NCBI RefSeq assembly: GCF_006152145.1
Contig: NZ_VDFV01000003.1
Location: forward strand, 1-64,000
Reading direction: 5' to 3'
Length of the DNA: 64,000 bases
Origin: Rubellimicrobium roseum
GTDB lineage: Bacteria; Pseudomonadota; Alphaproteobacteria; Rhodobacterales; Rhodobacteraceae
In this document: in pieces, positions 34,867 through 44,786 of the stretch
Position numbering within the stretch: the first letter of the stretch is position 1
Layout of the letters: each line of letters begins with the position of its first letter
Made by a program: the position numbers and the translations under genes
The notes under the pieces: model-generated
Databases searched by the model: none
What the model was told of the DNA's origin: nothing
The model's input: the letters and a program-made list of their open reading frames with translations, nothing else

Positions 34867-36120
34867 ATGACCCATTACTCCGCCTTCGCCCTCCTCAAGA
34901 ACGCCCTGTCCGGCCACAAGAACTGGCGCGAGCAGTGGCCCGATGCCCAGCCCAAGGCCGAGTACGACGTGATCATCGTCGGCGCGGGCGGGCACGGGCT
35001 CGGCGCGGCCTACTACCTTGCCAAGGAGCACGGGATCACCAACGTCGCGGTGATCGACAAGGGATGGCTCGGCGGCGGCAACACCGGCCGCAACACCACC
35101 ATCGTCCGCTCAAACTATCTCTATGACGAAAGCGCGCGGCTCTACGACCACGCCCTCGACCTGTGGGACGACCTGAGCCAGGACCTCAACTACAACGTCA
35201 TGTATTCGAAGCGCGGCGTCATGATGCTCGCGCACAACGTCCACGACGTCCAAAGCTTTCAACGCCACATCCACTCGAACCGCCTCAACGGCGTGGACAA
35301 CCGTTGGCTCTCGCCCGCGCAGGCCAAGGAGTTCTGCCCGCCTCTCAACATCTCGCCGGACGCGCGCTACCCGGTGATGGGCGCGGCGCTGCAGATGCGG
35401 GCCGGCACGGCGCGGCACGACGCCGTGGCCTGGGGCTACGCGCGGGCGGCGGCGGCGCGGGGCGTGGACATCATCCAGAACTGCCCCGTCATCGCCATCC
35501 GCCGCGGACCCGACGGCGCCGTGCAGGGCGTGGACACCGCCAAGGGCTTCATCAAGGCCAAGAAGGTGGCCGTCTCGGCCGCCGGGAACACCTCGGTCGT
35601 GATCCAGTCGGCGGGCCTGCGGATGCCGCTCGAAAGCTACCCGCTGCAGGCGCTCGTCTCCGAACCCGTGAAGCCGATCTTCCCCTGCGTGGTGATGTCC
35701 AACACCGTCCACGCCTACATCAGCCAGTCCGACAAGGGCGAGCTGGTCATCGGCTCGGGCACGGACCAGTACGTGAGCTACTCGCAGCGCGGTGGCCTGC
35801 CGTTGATCGAGCACACGGTCGCGGCGATCTGCGAGGTGTTCCCGATCTTCTCGCGGATGCGGATGCTGCGGAAATGGGGCGGCATCGTCGACGTGACGCC
35901 CGACCGCTCGCCCATCCTGGGCAAGCTTCCCGTCAAGGGGCTCTACGTCAACTGCGGCTGGGGGACGGGCGGATTCAAGGCCACGCCCGGCGCGGGGCAT
36001 CTCCTCGCCTGGACCGTTGCCAAGGACGAGCCACACCCAATCAACGCGCCCTTCACGCTCGAACGCTTCACCACCGGCCGGCTGATCGACGAGGCCGCCG
36101 CCGCTGCCGTCGCGCACTGA
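34867..36120 (+). CDS. soxB: Sarcosine oxidase beta subunit
   Basis: This encodes 417 residues. It is the catalytic subunit of heterotetrameric sarcosine oxidase, which demethylates sarcosine to glycine, passing the methyl group to tetrahydrofolate. The FAD-binding start is VIIVGAGGHGLGAAYYLAKEHG. His184 in GTARHDAVAWGYARAA corresponds to the histidine that carries covalent FMN in characterised enzymes. DRSPILGKLPVKGLYVNCGWGTGGFKATPG near the end is typical of the family. It is the first gene of soxBDAG, opposite the GlxA-type regulator, with 123 bp between them. The next gene starts seven bases after the stop. Confidence 0.95.
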   Translation: MTHYSAFALLKNALSGHKNWREQWPDAQPKAEYDVIIVGAGGHGLGAAYYLAKEHGITNVAVIDKGWLGGGNTGRNTTIVRSNYLYDESARLYDHALDLWDDLSQDLNYNVMYSKRGVMMLAHNVHDVQSFQRHIHSNRLNGVDNRWLSPAQAKEFCPPLNISPDARYPVMGAALQMRAGTARHDAVAWGYARAAAARGVDIIQNCPVIAIRRGPDGAVQGVDTAKGFIKAKKVAVSAAGNTSVVIQSAGLRMPLESYPLQALVSEPVKPIFPCVVMSNTVHAYISQSDKGELVIGSGTDQYVSYSQRGGLPLIEHTVAAICEVFPIFSRMRMLRKWGGIVDVTPDRSPILGKLPVKGLYVNCGWGTGGFKATPGAGHLLAWTVAKDEPHPINAPFTLERFTTGRLIDEAAAAAVAH

Positions 36121-36127
36121 GGTCCAC

Positions 36128-36430
36128 ATGCTCCTGATCCACTGCCCCTACTGCGACGAGACCCTCCCCGAGCCCGAGTTCGCCTACGCGGGCGAGGCGC
36201 ATATTGCGCGCCCCGCCGACCCCATGGCGCTCACGGACGAGGAATGGCGCGACTTCCTGTTCATCCGCTCGAACCCGCGCGGCACCCATTATGAGCGCTG
36301 GCGGCACGTCCACGGCTGCGGGCGCTTCTTCAACGCGATCCGCGATACCGTGAGCGATAAGTTCGCCATGACCTACCGCGCGGGCGAGCCGCGCCCGAAC
36401 CTCGACGCCCTCAAGGAGGCCGCCGAATGA
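36128..36430 (+). CDS. soxD: Sarcosine oxidase delta subunit
   Basis: This encodes 100 residues and is the small zinc-binding subunit of the heterotetramer. The N-terminal CPYCDE and the later HVHGCGRFFN supply the Cys and His ligands of the zinc site. LTDEEWRDFLFIRSNPRGTHYERW is the conserved central stretch, ending in AMTYRAGEPRP. It lies between soxB and soxA in the standard order, and its stop overlaps the soxA start (ATGA at 36427). Confidence 0.95.
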   Translation: MLLIHCPYCDETLPEPEFAYAGEAHIARPADPMALTDEEWRDFLFIRSNPRGTHYERWRHVHGCGRFFNAIRDTVSDKFAMTYRAGEPRPNLDALKEAAE

Positions 36431-39426
36431 CGCAGCCGTTCCGCATCCCCGGCCGCGGCCGGGTCGACCAGTCCCGCCCGGTGCAGTTCACGTTCGACGG
36501 CCGCACCGTCACCGGCTGCCTGGGCGACACCGTGGCCTCGGCGCTGCTCGCCAACGGCATCCACCTGATGGGCCGGAGCTTCAAATACCACCGCCCCCGC
36601 GGCGTCGTTTCCGCCGGGTCCGAGGAGCCCAACGCGCTCGTGGGGACCTCGCGGGGGCCGGGCCGCTTCGAGCCCAACACCCGCGCGACCATGCAGGAGA
36701 TCTGGGACGAGCTGCGGGTCGAAAGCCAGAACCGCTGGCCCGGCCTCGCATTCGACATCGGTGCGATCAACGACCGCTTCGGGCGCTTCCTGCCCGCAGG
36801 CTTCTACTACAAGACCTTCATGTGGCCGCGCTCCTTCTGGGACAAGGTCTACGAGCCCTTCATCCGCGCCGCGGCGGGCCTGGGCCGCTCGCCCACCGAG
36901 CCCGACCCTGACCTCTACGCGAGCCGCAACCTCCATTGCGAGGTCCTCGTCGTGGGCGCGGGCCCGGCGGGCCTCGCCGCCGCGCTGGCGGCCGGGCGCT
37001 CGGGCGCCTCGGTCGTCCTCGTGGACGAGCAGTCCGCGATGGGGGGCACGCTGCTGTCCGAGCCCGACGTCCGCATCGACGGGCAGGGGGCCTGGGACTG
37101 GCTGGCCGCGACGCTGGCCGAGCTGCGGTCCCTGCCGAGCGTGCGGCTCATGACCCGCACGACGGCCATCGGCTATTACCACCAGAACATGGTTGGCCTC
37201 TGCCAGCGCGTGACCGACCACCTCGCAAGCCCGCCCGAGGGCGCCCCGCGCGAGCGGCTCTGGCGCGTCCGCGCTGGGCAGGTCGTGCTGGCCCAGGGCG
37301 CCATCGAGAAGCCGCTGGTGTTCGACGGCAACGACCGTCCCGGCGTGATGCTGGCGGGCGCGGCGCAGACCTTCCTACACCGCTTCGGCGTGAAGGTCGG
37401 TGACCGCGCCGTGGTCGTCACCAGCCATGACAGCGCCTGGCATACGGCCTTCGACCTCGCGCGGGCGGGGGTCAGGGTGCCGGCCATCGTCGACGTGCGG
37501 GCACAGGTCCCGCCGGATCTGGCGGCCCGGGCGCGGTCGCTGGGCATCGAGGTCCTGGCCAGCCATACCGTCACCGGCACGACCGGGCGGCTCCGCGTGG
37601 CCTCGGTCATGGTCAACCCAGTGCGGGGCGACCGCGTCGGCCCCTGGCGCGGCATCGACTGCGACGCTCTGCTGATGTGCGGCGGCTGGACGCCCTCGCT
37701 CCACCTCTTCTCGCACACCAAGGGCTCGCTGGCCTGGGACGCGCAGGCCGGGGCCTTCCTGCCCGACCGCAAGACAGAGGACTGCGAGATCGCCGGCGCG
37801 GGCCGGGGTCTCTGGGGCATCGCGGCGGCGCTGGAGGACGGCGCCAAGGCGGGCACGGCGGCGGCCAAGGCCCTGGGCCGCGTGGCGGGCGTCGGGACCT
37901 TCGCGGTCGAGGACGACCGCACGGGCAGCGGCGTGGTGGTCAAGGAACTGCCCACCGACCGCGACGCGAGCTTGGCAAAGGCCTTCATCGACTTCCAGAA
38001 CGACGTGACCGCCAAGGACATCCGCCTCGCCGTGCGCGAGGGGATGCGCTCCATCGAGCACGTCAAGCGCTACACTACCAACGGGATGGCGACCGACCAG
38101 GGAAAGCTGTCCAACATCAACGGCCTGATGATCGCAGCCGACGCGCTGGGCAAGGAAGCGCCGCAGGTGGGCCTGACCACCTTCCGCCCGCCTTACGCGC
38201 CCACGACCTTCGGGGCTTTGGCAGGTTACCACCGGGGCAGCCACTTCGAGGTCACGCGCAAGACGCCCATCGACGCCTGGGCCGAGTCGCGGGGCGCGGT
38301 CTTCGAGCCCGTCGCCCTCTGGCGCCGTGCCCGCTACTTCCCGCAAGGGGCCGAGGACATGCGCGCCGCCGTGGCCCGCGAATGCCGGGCGGTGCGGACG
38401 GCCGTGGGCCTCTTCGACGCCTCGACCCTGGGCAAGATCGAGGTCATGGGACCGGACGCCGCGACCTTCCTCGAACGGATGTACACCAACCCCTGGGCCA
38501 AGCTGCAGCCGGGCCGCTGCCGCTACGGCCTCCTGCTGGGCGAGGACGGCTTCATCCGCGACGACGGCGTGATCGGGCGCCTCACAGCAGACAAGTTCCA
38601 CGTCACGACCACCACGGGCGGCGCGGCGCGCGTCCTGAACATGATGGAGGACTACCTCCAGACCGAATGGCCCGATCTCGACGTCTGGCTCACCTCCACG
38701 ACGGAAGCCTGGGCCGTGGCCGCCGTCCAGGGCCCCAACGCCCGCAAGCTGCTGGAGCCGCTGGTCGAGGGGCTGGACCTCTCGGACGCTGCCTTCCCGC
38801 ACATGGCGGTGGCGGAATGCACCGTCGCGGGCTTCCCGGCGCGGCTCTTCCGGGTGTCCTTCACGGGTGAGCTGGGTTTCGAGATCAACGTCCCCGCCCG
38901 CCACGGCCTCGCGTTGTGGGAGAAGCTCTGGCAGGCCGGCCAGTCCCACGGGATCACCGCCTACGGCACCGAGACGATGCACGTCCTGCGGGCCGAGAAG
39001 GGCTTCATCCTCGTGGGCCAGGATACCGACGGCACCGTGACCCCCGGCGACGCCGGACTCGACTGGGCCATCGGCAAGCAGAAAAAGGACTTCGTGGGCA
39101 AGCGCTCGCTCCAGCGGCCCGACATCGTGGCCAAGGGGCGCAAGCAGCTCGTGGGCCTTCTGACCGAGGACCCCAGGGAGGTGCTGGAAGAGGGCGCGCA
39201 GATAGTGGCCGACCCCCACCAGCCCGTGCCGATGACGATGATCGGCCACGTGACCTCCTCCTACTGGTCCGAGGCGCTGGGTCGCTCGATCGCCATGGCG
39301 CTGGTCGAGGGCGGGCGCGACCGCGAGGGGCAGACCCTTCACATCCCCATGCCGGGCCGCACCCTGCGGGCCAAGGTGACGGGAACCGCCTTCGTCGATC
39401 CCGAAGGCCAACGGCTCAAGGTCTGA
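36427..39426 (+). CDS. soxA: Sarcosine oxidase alpha subunit
   Basis: This encodes 999 residues and is the large subunit of the heterotetramer. The N-terminal 2Fe-2S-like fold without cysteines reads VQFTFDGRTVTGCLGDTVASALLANG. A dinucleotide-binding site, GAGPAGLAAALAAGRSGASV, begins near residue 177. The C-terminal third (from about residue 610) is an aminomethyltransferase-like folate domain (FDASTLGKIEVMGPDAATFLERMYTN, GELGFEINVPARHGLALWEKLW). This part takes up the formaldehyde-level carbon to make methylene-tetrahydrofolate. The length is normal. It overlaps soxD by four bases and precedes soxG by 10 bases. Confidence 0.96.
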   Translation: MTQPFRIPGRGRVDQSRPVQFTFDGRTVTGCLGDTVASALLANGIHLMGRSFKYHRPRGVVSAGSEEPNALVGTSRGPGRFEPNTRATMQEIWDELRVESQNRWPGLAFDIGAINDRFGRFLPAGFYYKTFMWPRSFWDKVYEPFIRAAAGLGRSPTEPDPDLYASRNLHCEVLVVGAGPAGLAAALAAGRSGASVVLVDEQSAMGGTLLSEPDVRIDGQGAWDWLAATLAELRSLPSVRLMTRTTAIGYYHQNMVGLCQRVTDHLASPPEGAPRERLWRVRAGQVVLAQGAIEKPLVFDGNDRPGVMLAGAAQTFLHRFGVKVGDRAVVVTSHDSAWHTAFDLARAGVRVPAIVDVRAQVPPDLAARARSLGIEVLASHTVTGTTGRLRVASVMVNPVRGDRVGPWRGIDCDALLMCGGWTPSLHLFSHTKGSLAWDAQAGAFLPDRKTEDCEIAGAGRGLWGIAAALEDGAKAGTAAAKALGRVAGVGTFAVEDDRTGSGVVVKELPTDRDASLAKAFIDFQNDVTAKDIRLAVREGMRSIEHVKRYTTNGMATDQGKLSNINGLMIAADALGKEAPQVGLTTFRPPYAPTTFGALAGYHRGSHFEVTRKTPIDAWAESRGAVFEPVALWRRARYFPQGAEDMRAAVARECRAVRTAVGLFDASTLGKIEVMGPDAATFLERMYTNPWAKLQPGRCRYGLLLGEDGFIRDDGVIGRLTADKFHVTTTTGGAARVLNMMEDYLQTEWPDLDVWLTSTTEAWAVAAVQGPNARKLLEPLVEGLDLSDAAFPHMAVAECTVAGFPARLFRVSFTGELGFEINVPARHGLALWEKLWQAGQSHGITAYGTETMHVLRAEKGFILVGQDTDGTVTPGDAGLDWAIGKQKKDFVGKRSLQRPDIVAKGRKQLVGLLTEDPREVLEEGAQIVADPHQPVPMTMIGHVTSSYWSEALGRSIAMALVEGGRDREGQTLHIPMPGRTLRAKVTGTAFVDPEGQRLKV

Positions 39427-39436
39427 GAGGCACGCC

Positions 39437-39964
39437 ATGACCGCACAGATCCACACCTTTCCCCGCTCGCCCGTGACCGTGGCGGTCCGTCCGCTGGCCA
39501 CGCGCTTCTCGCTCCGCCTGCGGCCCGGGCACCGGGAGACGGGGGAGGCCGCGCTCGGCCTGCCCCTGCCGCATCGCATCGGCCGCATCTCCGTCGAGGG
39601 CGGTCGGCAGGCGCTCTGCCTCGGTCCCGACGAATGGCAGCTCGACGCGCCCGAGGCCGAGGCCGACGCGATCCGCGCCGCGCTGCCGGGCTCCCTTCCG
39701 CACGCGTTGGTCGAAGTCACCGACCGCGAGGTGACCTTCGTCCTCGAAGGCCCGGGCGTGCTCGACCTCCTGTCCATCGGCATCGCCCGCGACCTGTCCC
39801 GCCTCGAAATCGGCCGTGGCGCGCGCACCGTGTTCGACGGGGTGCAAGCGGTGCTGGTGCGCGAAGCCGGGGAGCGCTTCACCCTCTCGGTCTGGCGCAG
39901 CTTCGCGCCCCATGTCGAAGAGCTGCTCCACCGCGGCGCCCGCGAACTCGCTCTCGGGCTCTAG
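39437..39964 (+). CDS. soxG: Sarcosine oxidase gamma subunit
   Basis: This encodes 175 residues with the fold of a shortened aminomethyltransferase domain: GPDEWQLDAPEAEADAI, VEVTDREVTFVLEGPGVLDLLSIG, FDGVQAVLVREAGERFTLSVWRSFAPHVEELL. It is the fourth subunit of the enzyme and the last gene in soxBDAG. It begins 10 bases after soxA with AGAGGCACGCC before the ATG. No serine hydroxymethyltransferase or formyltetrahydrofolate deformylase gene follows, unlike many sox operons. Confidence 0.93.
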   Translation: MTAQIHTFPRSPVTVAVRPLATRFSLRLRPGHRETGEAALGLPLPHRIGRISVEGGRQALCLGPDEWQLDAPEAEADAIRAALPGSLPHALVEVTDREVTFVLEGPGVLDLLSIGIARDLSRLEIGRGARTVFDGVQAVLVREAGERFTLSVWRSFAPHVEELLHRGARELALGL

Positions 39965-40067
39965 CCGGCAGGTCCCCACCGGCGCGGGCGCGCGGCTCGT
40001 GCCGTCACGTCACGGCTGGCCGCTTCAGGAACCCCCGCGCGCGCCCGACGTTTCCCTCCCAGGGAGT

Positions 40068-40085
40068 CGGCCGATCCATCGGCCG
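40068..40085. promoter_or_regulatory. Perfect palindrome upstream of ior
   Basis: CGGCCGAT CC ATCGGCCG is an eight-base perfect inverted repeat, 68 bp before the ior start and about 100 bp after soxG. CTCCCAGGGAG lies directly before it. It could be a repressor site for the ior-liu operon or a terminator for sox; no T-run follows. Confidence 0.45.
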
Positions 40086-40152
40086 GGGGGAGGATGACAG
40101 GAATGGCACGACGCTGCCGCCCGGCCGTGGGCGGGGCGCCTCTGGGGCGCCC

Positions 40153-43100
40153 ATGACGGCCCGCGTGTCGCTCGACGACAAGTACGCGGCCACGGAAGGG
40201 CGCGTCTTCCTGACCGGTATCCAAGCCCTCGTTCGCCTGCCCATGACGCAGATGCGGCGCGACCGCGCAGCGGGGCTCAACACCGCCGCCTTCATCTCGG
40301 GCTACCGCGGCTCGCCGCTGGGCGGCTACGACCAGCAGCTTCTCGCGGCCCGGCGCTTTCTCGACCCGCTGGACGTCACATTCCAGCCGGGGCTGAACGA
40401 GGACCTCGCCGCCACCGCTGTCTGGGGCAGCCAGCAGGTGCCGCTGTCCAAGCGGGCAACCAAGGACGGCGTCGTCGGCCTCTGGTACGGCAAGGGGCCC
40501 GGCGTGGACCGCTCGGGCGACGTGTTCAAGCACGCCAACGCCGCAGGAACCTCCGCTCACGGAGGAGTCCTCGCCATCGCGGGGGACGACCACACCTGCA
40601 AGTCCTCCTCGATCCCGCACCAGTCCGACCACGCCTTCATCTCGGCGATCATGCCGGTGCTGTACCCATCCTCCGTGCATGAGTTCCTGCCGCTCGGGCT
40701 CCTCGGCATCGCCATGTCGCGCTTCTCGGGCTGCTGGGTCGGCTTCAAGGTGATCTCCGAGACGGTCGAGACCACCGCCGTCGTGGACCTCGCGCCCGAG
40801 TCCCGCCAGTTCGTGACTCCGGAGGACTTCGAGCTGCCCCCCGGCGGCCTCAACATCCGCTGGCCCGACCCGCCGCTCGTGCAGGACGAGCGCCTCCAGG
40901 AATGGAAGGGCTACGCCGCCCGCGCCTTCGCCCGCGCGAACCGGGTGGACGAGGTCACCTTCGACACGCCCGGCGCCCGCTTCGGCATCGTGGCCTCCGG
41001 CAAGGCCTACGAGGACGTGGACCAGGCGCTGCGCGAGCTGGGCCTGGGCGAGCGCGAGCTGCATCAGGCCGGCGTGCGCATCTACAAGGTCCGGATGCCC
41101 TGGCCGCTGGAGCCCGAGGGCGTCCGTGCCTTCTCCATGGGGCTTGAGGAGGTGCTGGTCGTCGAGGAGCGGCGCGAGATCATCGAGCACCAGATCAAGC
41201 AGCAGCTCTTCAACTGGCGCGCGGACGTGCGGCCGCGGATCGTGGGCAAGTTCGACCACATGGACCGGCCCTTCCTGCACCTCTCGGCGGGTCTGACGGT
41301 GGCCGAGGTCGCCCGCGCCATCGTGGACCGGCTGGTGGCCAACGGCCTGCCCGACGACCTGAAGGCCCGCATCACCGAGCGGATCGAGCGCATGGAGCGG
41401 CTGGAGCGCGACATCGCCGGCCACCAGCCCCCGGTGATCCGGCGGCCCTGGTATTGCGCGGGCTGCCCGCACAACACCTCGACGCGCGTGGTCGAGGGCT
41501 CGACCGCCATGGCGGGCATCGGCTGCCACTACATGGTCCAGTGGATGGACCGCAGCACCGACACCATCACCCACATGGGAGGGGAGGGCGTCCCCTGGAC
41601 CGCGCTGTCCCGCTACACCGACGAGCCGCACCGCTTCGTCAACCTGGGCGACGGCACCTTCTTCCACTCCGGCATCCTCGCCATCCGGCAGGCGGTCGCG
41701 GCCAAGACCAACATCACCTACAAGCTCCTTTACAACGACGCCGTCGCCATGACCGGCGGGCAGCGCGTCGACGGCGAACTCTCCCCCGAGCGCCTGACCC
41801 ACATGCTCCGCAACGAGGGCGTGCAGGAGATCCGCTTTCTGGCCGAGACGCCCGAGGCCTACGATCCCTCCGACCTGCCCCCCGGCACGCAGATCCGCCC
41901 CCGCGATACCATCGACGACACGATGCGCGAATTGCGCGACCTGCCGGGCGTCACCGCCATCGTCTATGTCCAGACCTGCGCGGCCGAGAAGCGGCGGCGC
42001 CGAAAGCGCGGCACGCTCCCCGACCCCGACTTGCGGCTCTGGATCAGCCCCGAGGTCTGCGAGGGCTGCGGCGACTGCTCGGTCCAGTCGAACTGCGTGG
42101 CCGTCGAGCCGCTGGAAACCGAGATGGGTCGCAAGCGGCGCATCAATCAGTCCTCGTGCAACAAGGACTATTCCTGCCTCAAGGGCTTCTGCCCCTCCTT
42201 CGTGACCGTGAAGGGCGGCCAGCCCCGCCGGCTCGCGGCGGCGGCCGGGCCCGATACGGCCGACCTTCCCGCGCCAGTCCTGCCGACCCTGGACCGCACT
42301 TGGAACATCGCCGTGGCGGGCGTCGGCGGCACGGGCGTCCTGACCATCGGCGCGGTCCTCGGGATGGCGGCGCACCTCGACGGGCTGAGCCCCATGGTGC
42401 TCGACATGGCCGGGCTCGCGCAGAAGGGGGGGGCGGTCCTCAGCCACATCCGCATCGGGCGCGGCGACCGCACTCTGACCGAGCCCCGCATCGTCACGGG
42501 CGGCGCGGACGTGCTGCTCGCCGCCGACACCGTTGTGGCGGTTTCCAAGGAAGCCGCCGTCCTCTGCGACCCGCAGCGCACGGCGGGCGTGGTGAACACC
42601 CACCTCACGCCGGTCTCGGACTTCGTGCGCAACCGCGACTTCGACTTCCGGCAGCGCGACACCGAGACAATGCTGCAAGGCCACCTCAAGTCGCGCCATT
42701 TTCACGATTTCACCGCGGCGGGCCTGGGCGTCGCCGGGGACGAGATCGCCTCCAACGTCCTCATGCTCGGTTACGCCTGGCAGCAGGGCCTCGTCCCCGT
42801 CTCGCTGGCGTCCATCGAGCAGGCCATCCGTCTCAACGGCGTGGCGGTGCAGGCCAACCTCGACGCCTTCGCCTGGGGCCGGGTCATGGCGCACGATCCC
42901 GCGCGGCTGCCACAGCGGCCCAAGGCGGACCGGCCGTCGCTGGACGAGATGACCGTGCCCGAGATCGTCGCCCACCGGCGCGACCACCTCACCGTCTATC
43001 AGGGCCGCAAGCTCGCCGACCGCTACGCCGCCCTGGTGGCGCGGGTAGAGGAGGGAACGCAAAGGCTCTCCGATTCCGCGATGCGCGAACGCATTGCCCG

Positions 43101-43632
43101 CGCCGTCGCCACCGGCTATGCCCGCCTCCTCGCGCCCAAGGACGAATACGAGGTCGCCCGCCTGCTGACCGCCCCCGAGTTTCGGCAAGGCCTGGAGGAG
43201 GCCTTCGAAGGCGACTTCAGCATCGCGCTGAACCTCGTTCCGCCGAGCCTGCGCGCGGCTGGCGAGAACGGCGAACGCCCGCCCAAGCGCGAGTTCGGGC
43301 CCCGGATCTTCCCGGTCCTCAAGGCGCTCGCCCGCATGAGGCACCTCCGCGGCACGCCGCTCGACCCCTTCGGCCGCAGCGCCGAGCGCCGGGCCGAGCG
43401 CGCCCTGATCCGCGACTACGAGGCCGACGTGGACCGGGTGCTCGCGCGCCTAACCGACGCCAGCGCCCCTACGGTGCTCGCGCTCCTCGATCTCGCCAAT
43501 CAGATCCGCGGTTACGGCCCCGTGAAAGCCGCAGTGATGGAGGCCGCTGCCACGTCCCGCGCCCGGCTCCTTGACGAGCTGGAGCGCCCCGCCCAGCCTC
43601 CCACGACCACCCACGCCATGGCCGCCGAATGA
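40153..43632 (+). CDS. Indolepyruvate ferredoxin oxidoreductase, fused form
   Basis: This encodes 1,159 residues, a single-chain enzyme joining the alpha (TPP) and beta/gamma parts that are separate in archaea. It oxidatively decarboxylates aryl pyruvates from aromatic amino acids to aryl-acetyl-CoA. Features: RVFLTGIQALVRLPMTQMRRD and FISGYRGSPLGGYDQQL at the N-terminus; CAGCPHNTST near residue 440; CEGCGDCSVQSNC at residues 636-648 and CNKDYSCLKGFC soon after, cysteine clusters for Fe-S centres; and the gamma-type GVGGTGVLTIGAVLG. ATG 40153 gives the usual N-terminus. The last four bases overlap liuA, so it appears to be the first gene of the liu operon. Confidence 0.93.
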   Translation: MTARVSLDDKYAATEGRVFLTGIQALVRLPMTQMRRDRAAGLNTAAFISGYRGSPLGGYDQQLLAARRFLDPLDVTFQPGLNEDLAATAVWGSQQVPLSKRATKDGVVGLWYGKGPGVDRSGDVFKHANAAGTSAHGGVLAIAGDDHTCKSSSIPHQSDHAFISAIMPVLYPSSVHEFLPLGLLGIAMSRFSGCWVGFKVISETVETTAVVDLAPESRQFVTPEDFELPPGGLNIRWPDPPLVQDERLQEWKGYAARAFARANRVDEVTFDTPGARFGIVASGKAYEDVDQALRELGLGERELHQAGVRIYKVRMPWPLEPEGVRAFSMGLEEVLVVEERREIIEHQIKQQLFNWRADVRPRIVGKFDHMDRPFLHLSAGLTVAEVARAIVDRLVANGLPDDLKARITERIERMERLERDIAGHQPPVIRRPWYCAGCPHNTSTRVVEGSTAMAGIGCHYMVQWMDRSTDTITHMGGEGVPWTALSRYTDEPHRFVNLGDGTFFHSGILAIRQAVAAKTNITYKLLYNDAVAMTGGQRVDGELSPERLTHMLRNEGVQEIRFLAETPEAYDPSDLPPGTQIRPRDTIDDTMRELRDLPGVTAIVYVQTCAAEKRRRRKRGTLPDPDLRLWISPEVCEGCGDCSVQSNCVAVEPLETEMGRKRRINQSSCNKDYSCLKGFCPSFVTVKGGQPRRLAAAAGPDTADLPAPVLPTLDRTWNIAVAGVGGTGVLTIGAVLGMAAHLDGLSPMVLDMAGLAQKGGAVLSHIRIGRGDRTLTEPRIVTGGADVLLAADTVVAVSKEAAVLCDPQRTAGVVNTHLTPVSDFVRNRDFDFRQRDTETMLQGHLKSRHFHDFTAAGLGVAGDEIASNVLMLGYAWQQGLVPVSLASIEQAIRLNGVAVQANLDAFAWGRVMAHDPARLPQRPKADRPSLDEMTVPEIVAHRRDHLTVYQGRKLADRYAALVARVEEGTQRLSDSAMRERIARAVATGYARLLAPKDEYEVARLLTAPEFRQGLEEAFEGDFSIALNLVPPSLRAAGENGERPPKREFGPRIFPVLKALARMRHLRGTPLDPFGRSAERRAERALIRDYEADVDRVLARLTDASAPTVLALLDLANQIRGYGPVKAAVMEAAATSRARLLDELERPAQPPTTTHAMAAE

Positions 43633-44786
43633 ACGCGCCACTTCTCCGCTTCGACCTGGGCGACGATCTCGGCGCGTTGCGGGACCTTGTGCAGCGCTGG
43701 GCGCAGGAGCGCCTGAAGCCCATGGCCGCCAGCATCGACCGGCAGAACCTCTTCCCAGCCGAGCTTTGGCCCGAGATGGGCGACCTCGGCCTCCTCGGCC
43801 TCACGGTCCCCGAGGAGTTCGGCGGCACGGCGCTGGGCTACCTCGCCCACGTCGTCGCGGTCGAGGAGATCGCCCGCGCCAGCGCCTCCGTCTCGCTCTC
43901 CTACGGCGCGCATTCCAACCTTTGCGTGAATCAGCTCGCGCTGAACGGCAGCCCCGACCAGAAGGCCCGCTTCCTCCCCGACCTCGTGGCGGGCCGCAAG
44001 GTCGGCGCTCTTGCCATGTCCGAAACCGGCGCGGGCTCCGACGTCGTCGGCATGAGGGCCCGCGCCGAGCGCCGGGGCGACGCCTTCATCCTGAACGGAT
44101 CGAAATACTGGATCACCAACGGCCCCGACGCCGACGTGGCGATCGTCTACGCCAAGACCGACCCCGACGCCGGGTCCAAGGGCATCACCGCCTTCCTGAT
44201 CGAACGGGGCACCCCCGGCTTCGTCCAGTCGCCGCACCTCGACAAGCTCGGCATGCGCGGCTCCAACACCGGCGAGCTGGTCTTCACCGACTGCGCGGTG
44301 CCGCCCGAGAACGTGTTGGGCGAGGTCAACCGCGGCACCCGCGTCCTCATGTCCGGCCTGGACTACGAACGCGTGGTCCTCGCCGGCATCGGCCTCGGCA
44401 TCATGCAGGCCTGCTTCGACGAGGTGCTGCCTTACGTCCGCGAGCGCCGGCAGTTCGGCCAGCCCATCGGGTCCTTCCAGCTCATGCAGGCCAAGGTCGC
44501 GGACATGCACGTCGCTCTCAACACCGCCCGCGCCTACACCTACGAGGTCGCGCGCGCCTGCGACCGGGGCCGCGTGACCCGCGCCGATGCCGCCGCCTGC
44601 GTGCTCTACGCCTCCGAGCAGGCCATGGTGCAGGCCCATCAGGCCGTGCAGGCGCTGGGCGGGGCCGGGTTCCTCAACGACTCGACCGTCAGCCGCCTCT
44701 TCCGCGACGCCAAGCTCATGGAGATCGGCGCGGGCACGAGCGAGATCCGGCGCATGCTGATCGGGCGCGAGCTGATCGGGACCTGA
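43629..44786 (+). CDS. liuA: Isovaleryl-CoA dehydrogenase
   Basis: This encodes 385 residues, a flavoprotein that oxidises isovaleryl-CoA to 3-methylcrotonyl-CoA in leucine breakdown. Acyl-CoA dehydrogenase motifs are present: LAMSETGAGSDVVGM, KYWITNGPDADV, RRQFGQPIGSFQLMQ, QALGGAGFLNDSTVSRLFRD. The catalytic Glu is probably Glu247 in SGLDYERVVLAG, the position peculiar to isovaleryl-CoA dehydrogenases rather than short-chain ones. It overlaps ior by four bases and is followed by liuB with no gap. Electrons would pass to ETF. Confidence 0.95.
   Translation: MNAPLLRFDLGDDLGALRDLVQRWAQERLKPMAASIDRQNLFPAELWPEMGDLGLLGLTVPEEFGGTALGYLAHVVAVEEIARASASVSLSYGAHSNLCVNQLALNGSPDQKARFLPDLVAGRKVGALAMSETGAGSDVVGMRARAERRGDAFILNGSKYWITNGPDADVAIVYAKTDPDAGSKGITAFLIERGTPGFVQSPHLDKLGMRGSNTGELVFTDCAVPPENVLGEVNRGTRVLMSGLDYERVVLAGIGLGIMQACFDEVLPYVRERRQFGQPIGSFQLMQAKVADMHVALNTARAYTYEVARACDRGRVTRADAAACVLYASEQAMVQAHQAVQALGGAGFLNDSTVSRLFRDAKLMEIGAGTSEIRRMLIGRELIGT

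Noticed and set aside
39634-40152. Upstream extension of the ior frame
   Set aside because: It overlaps soxG in another frame and is Arg/Pro-rich; the family N-terminus begins at 40153.
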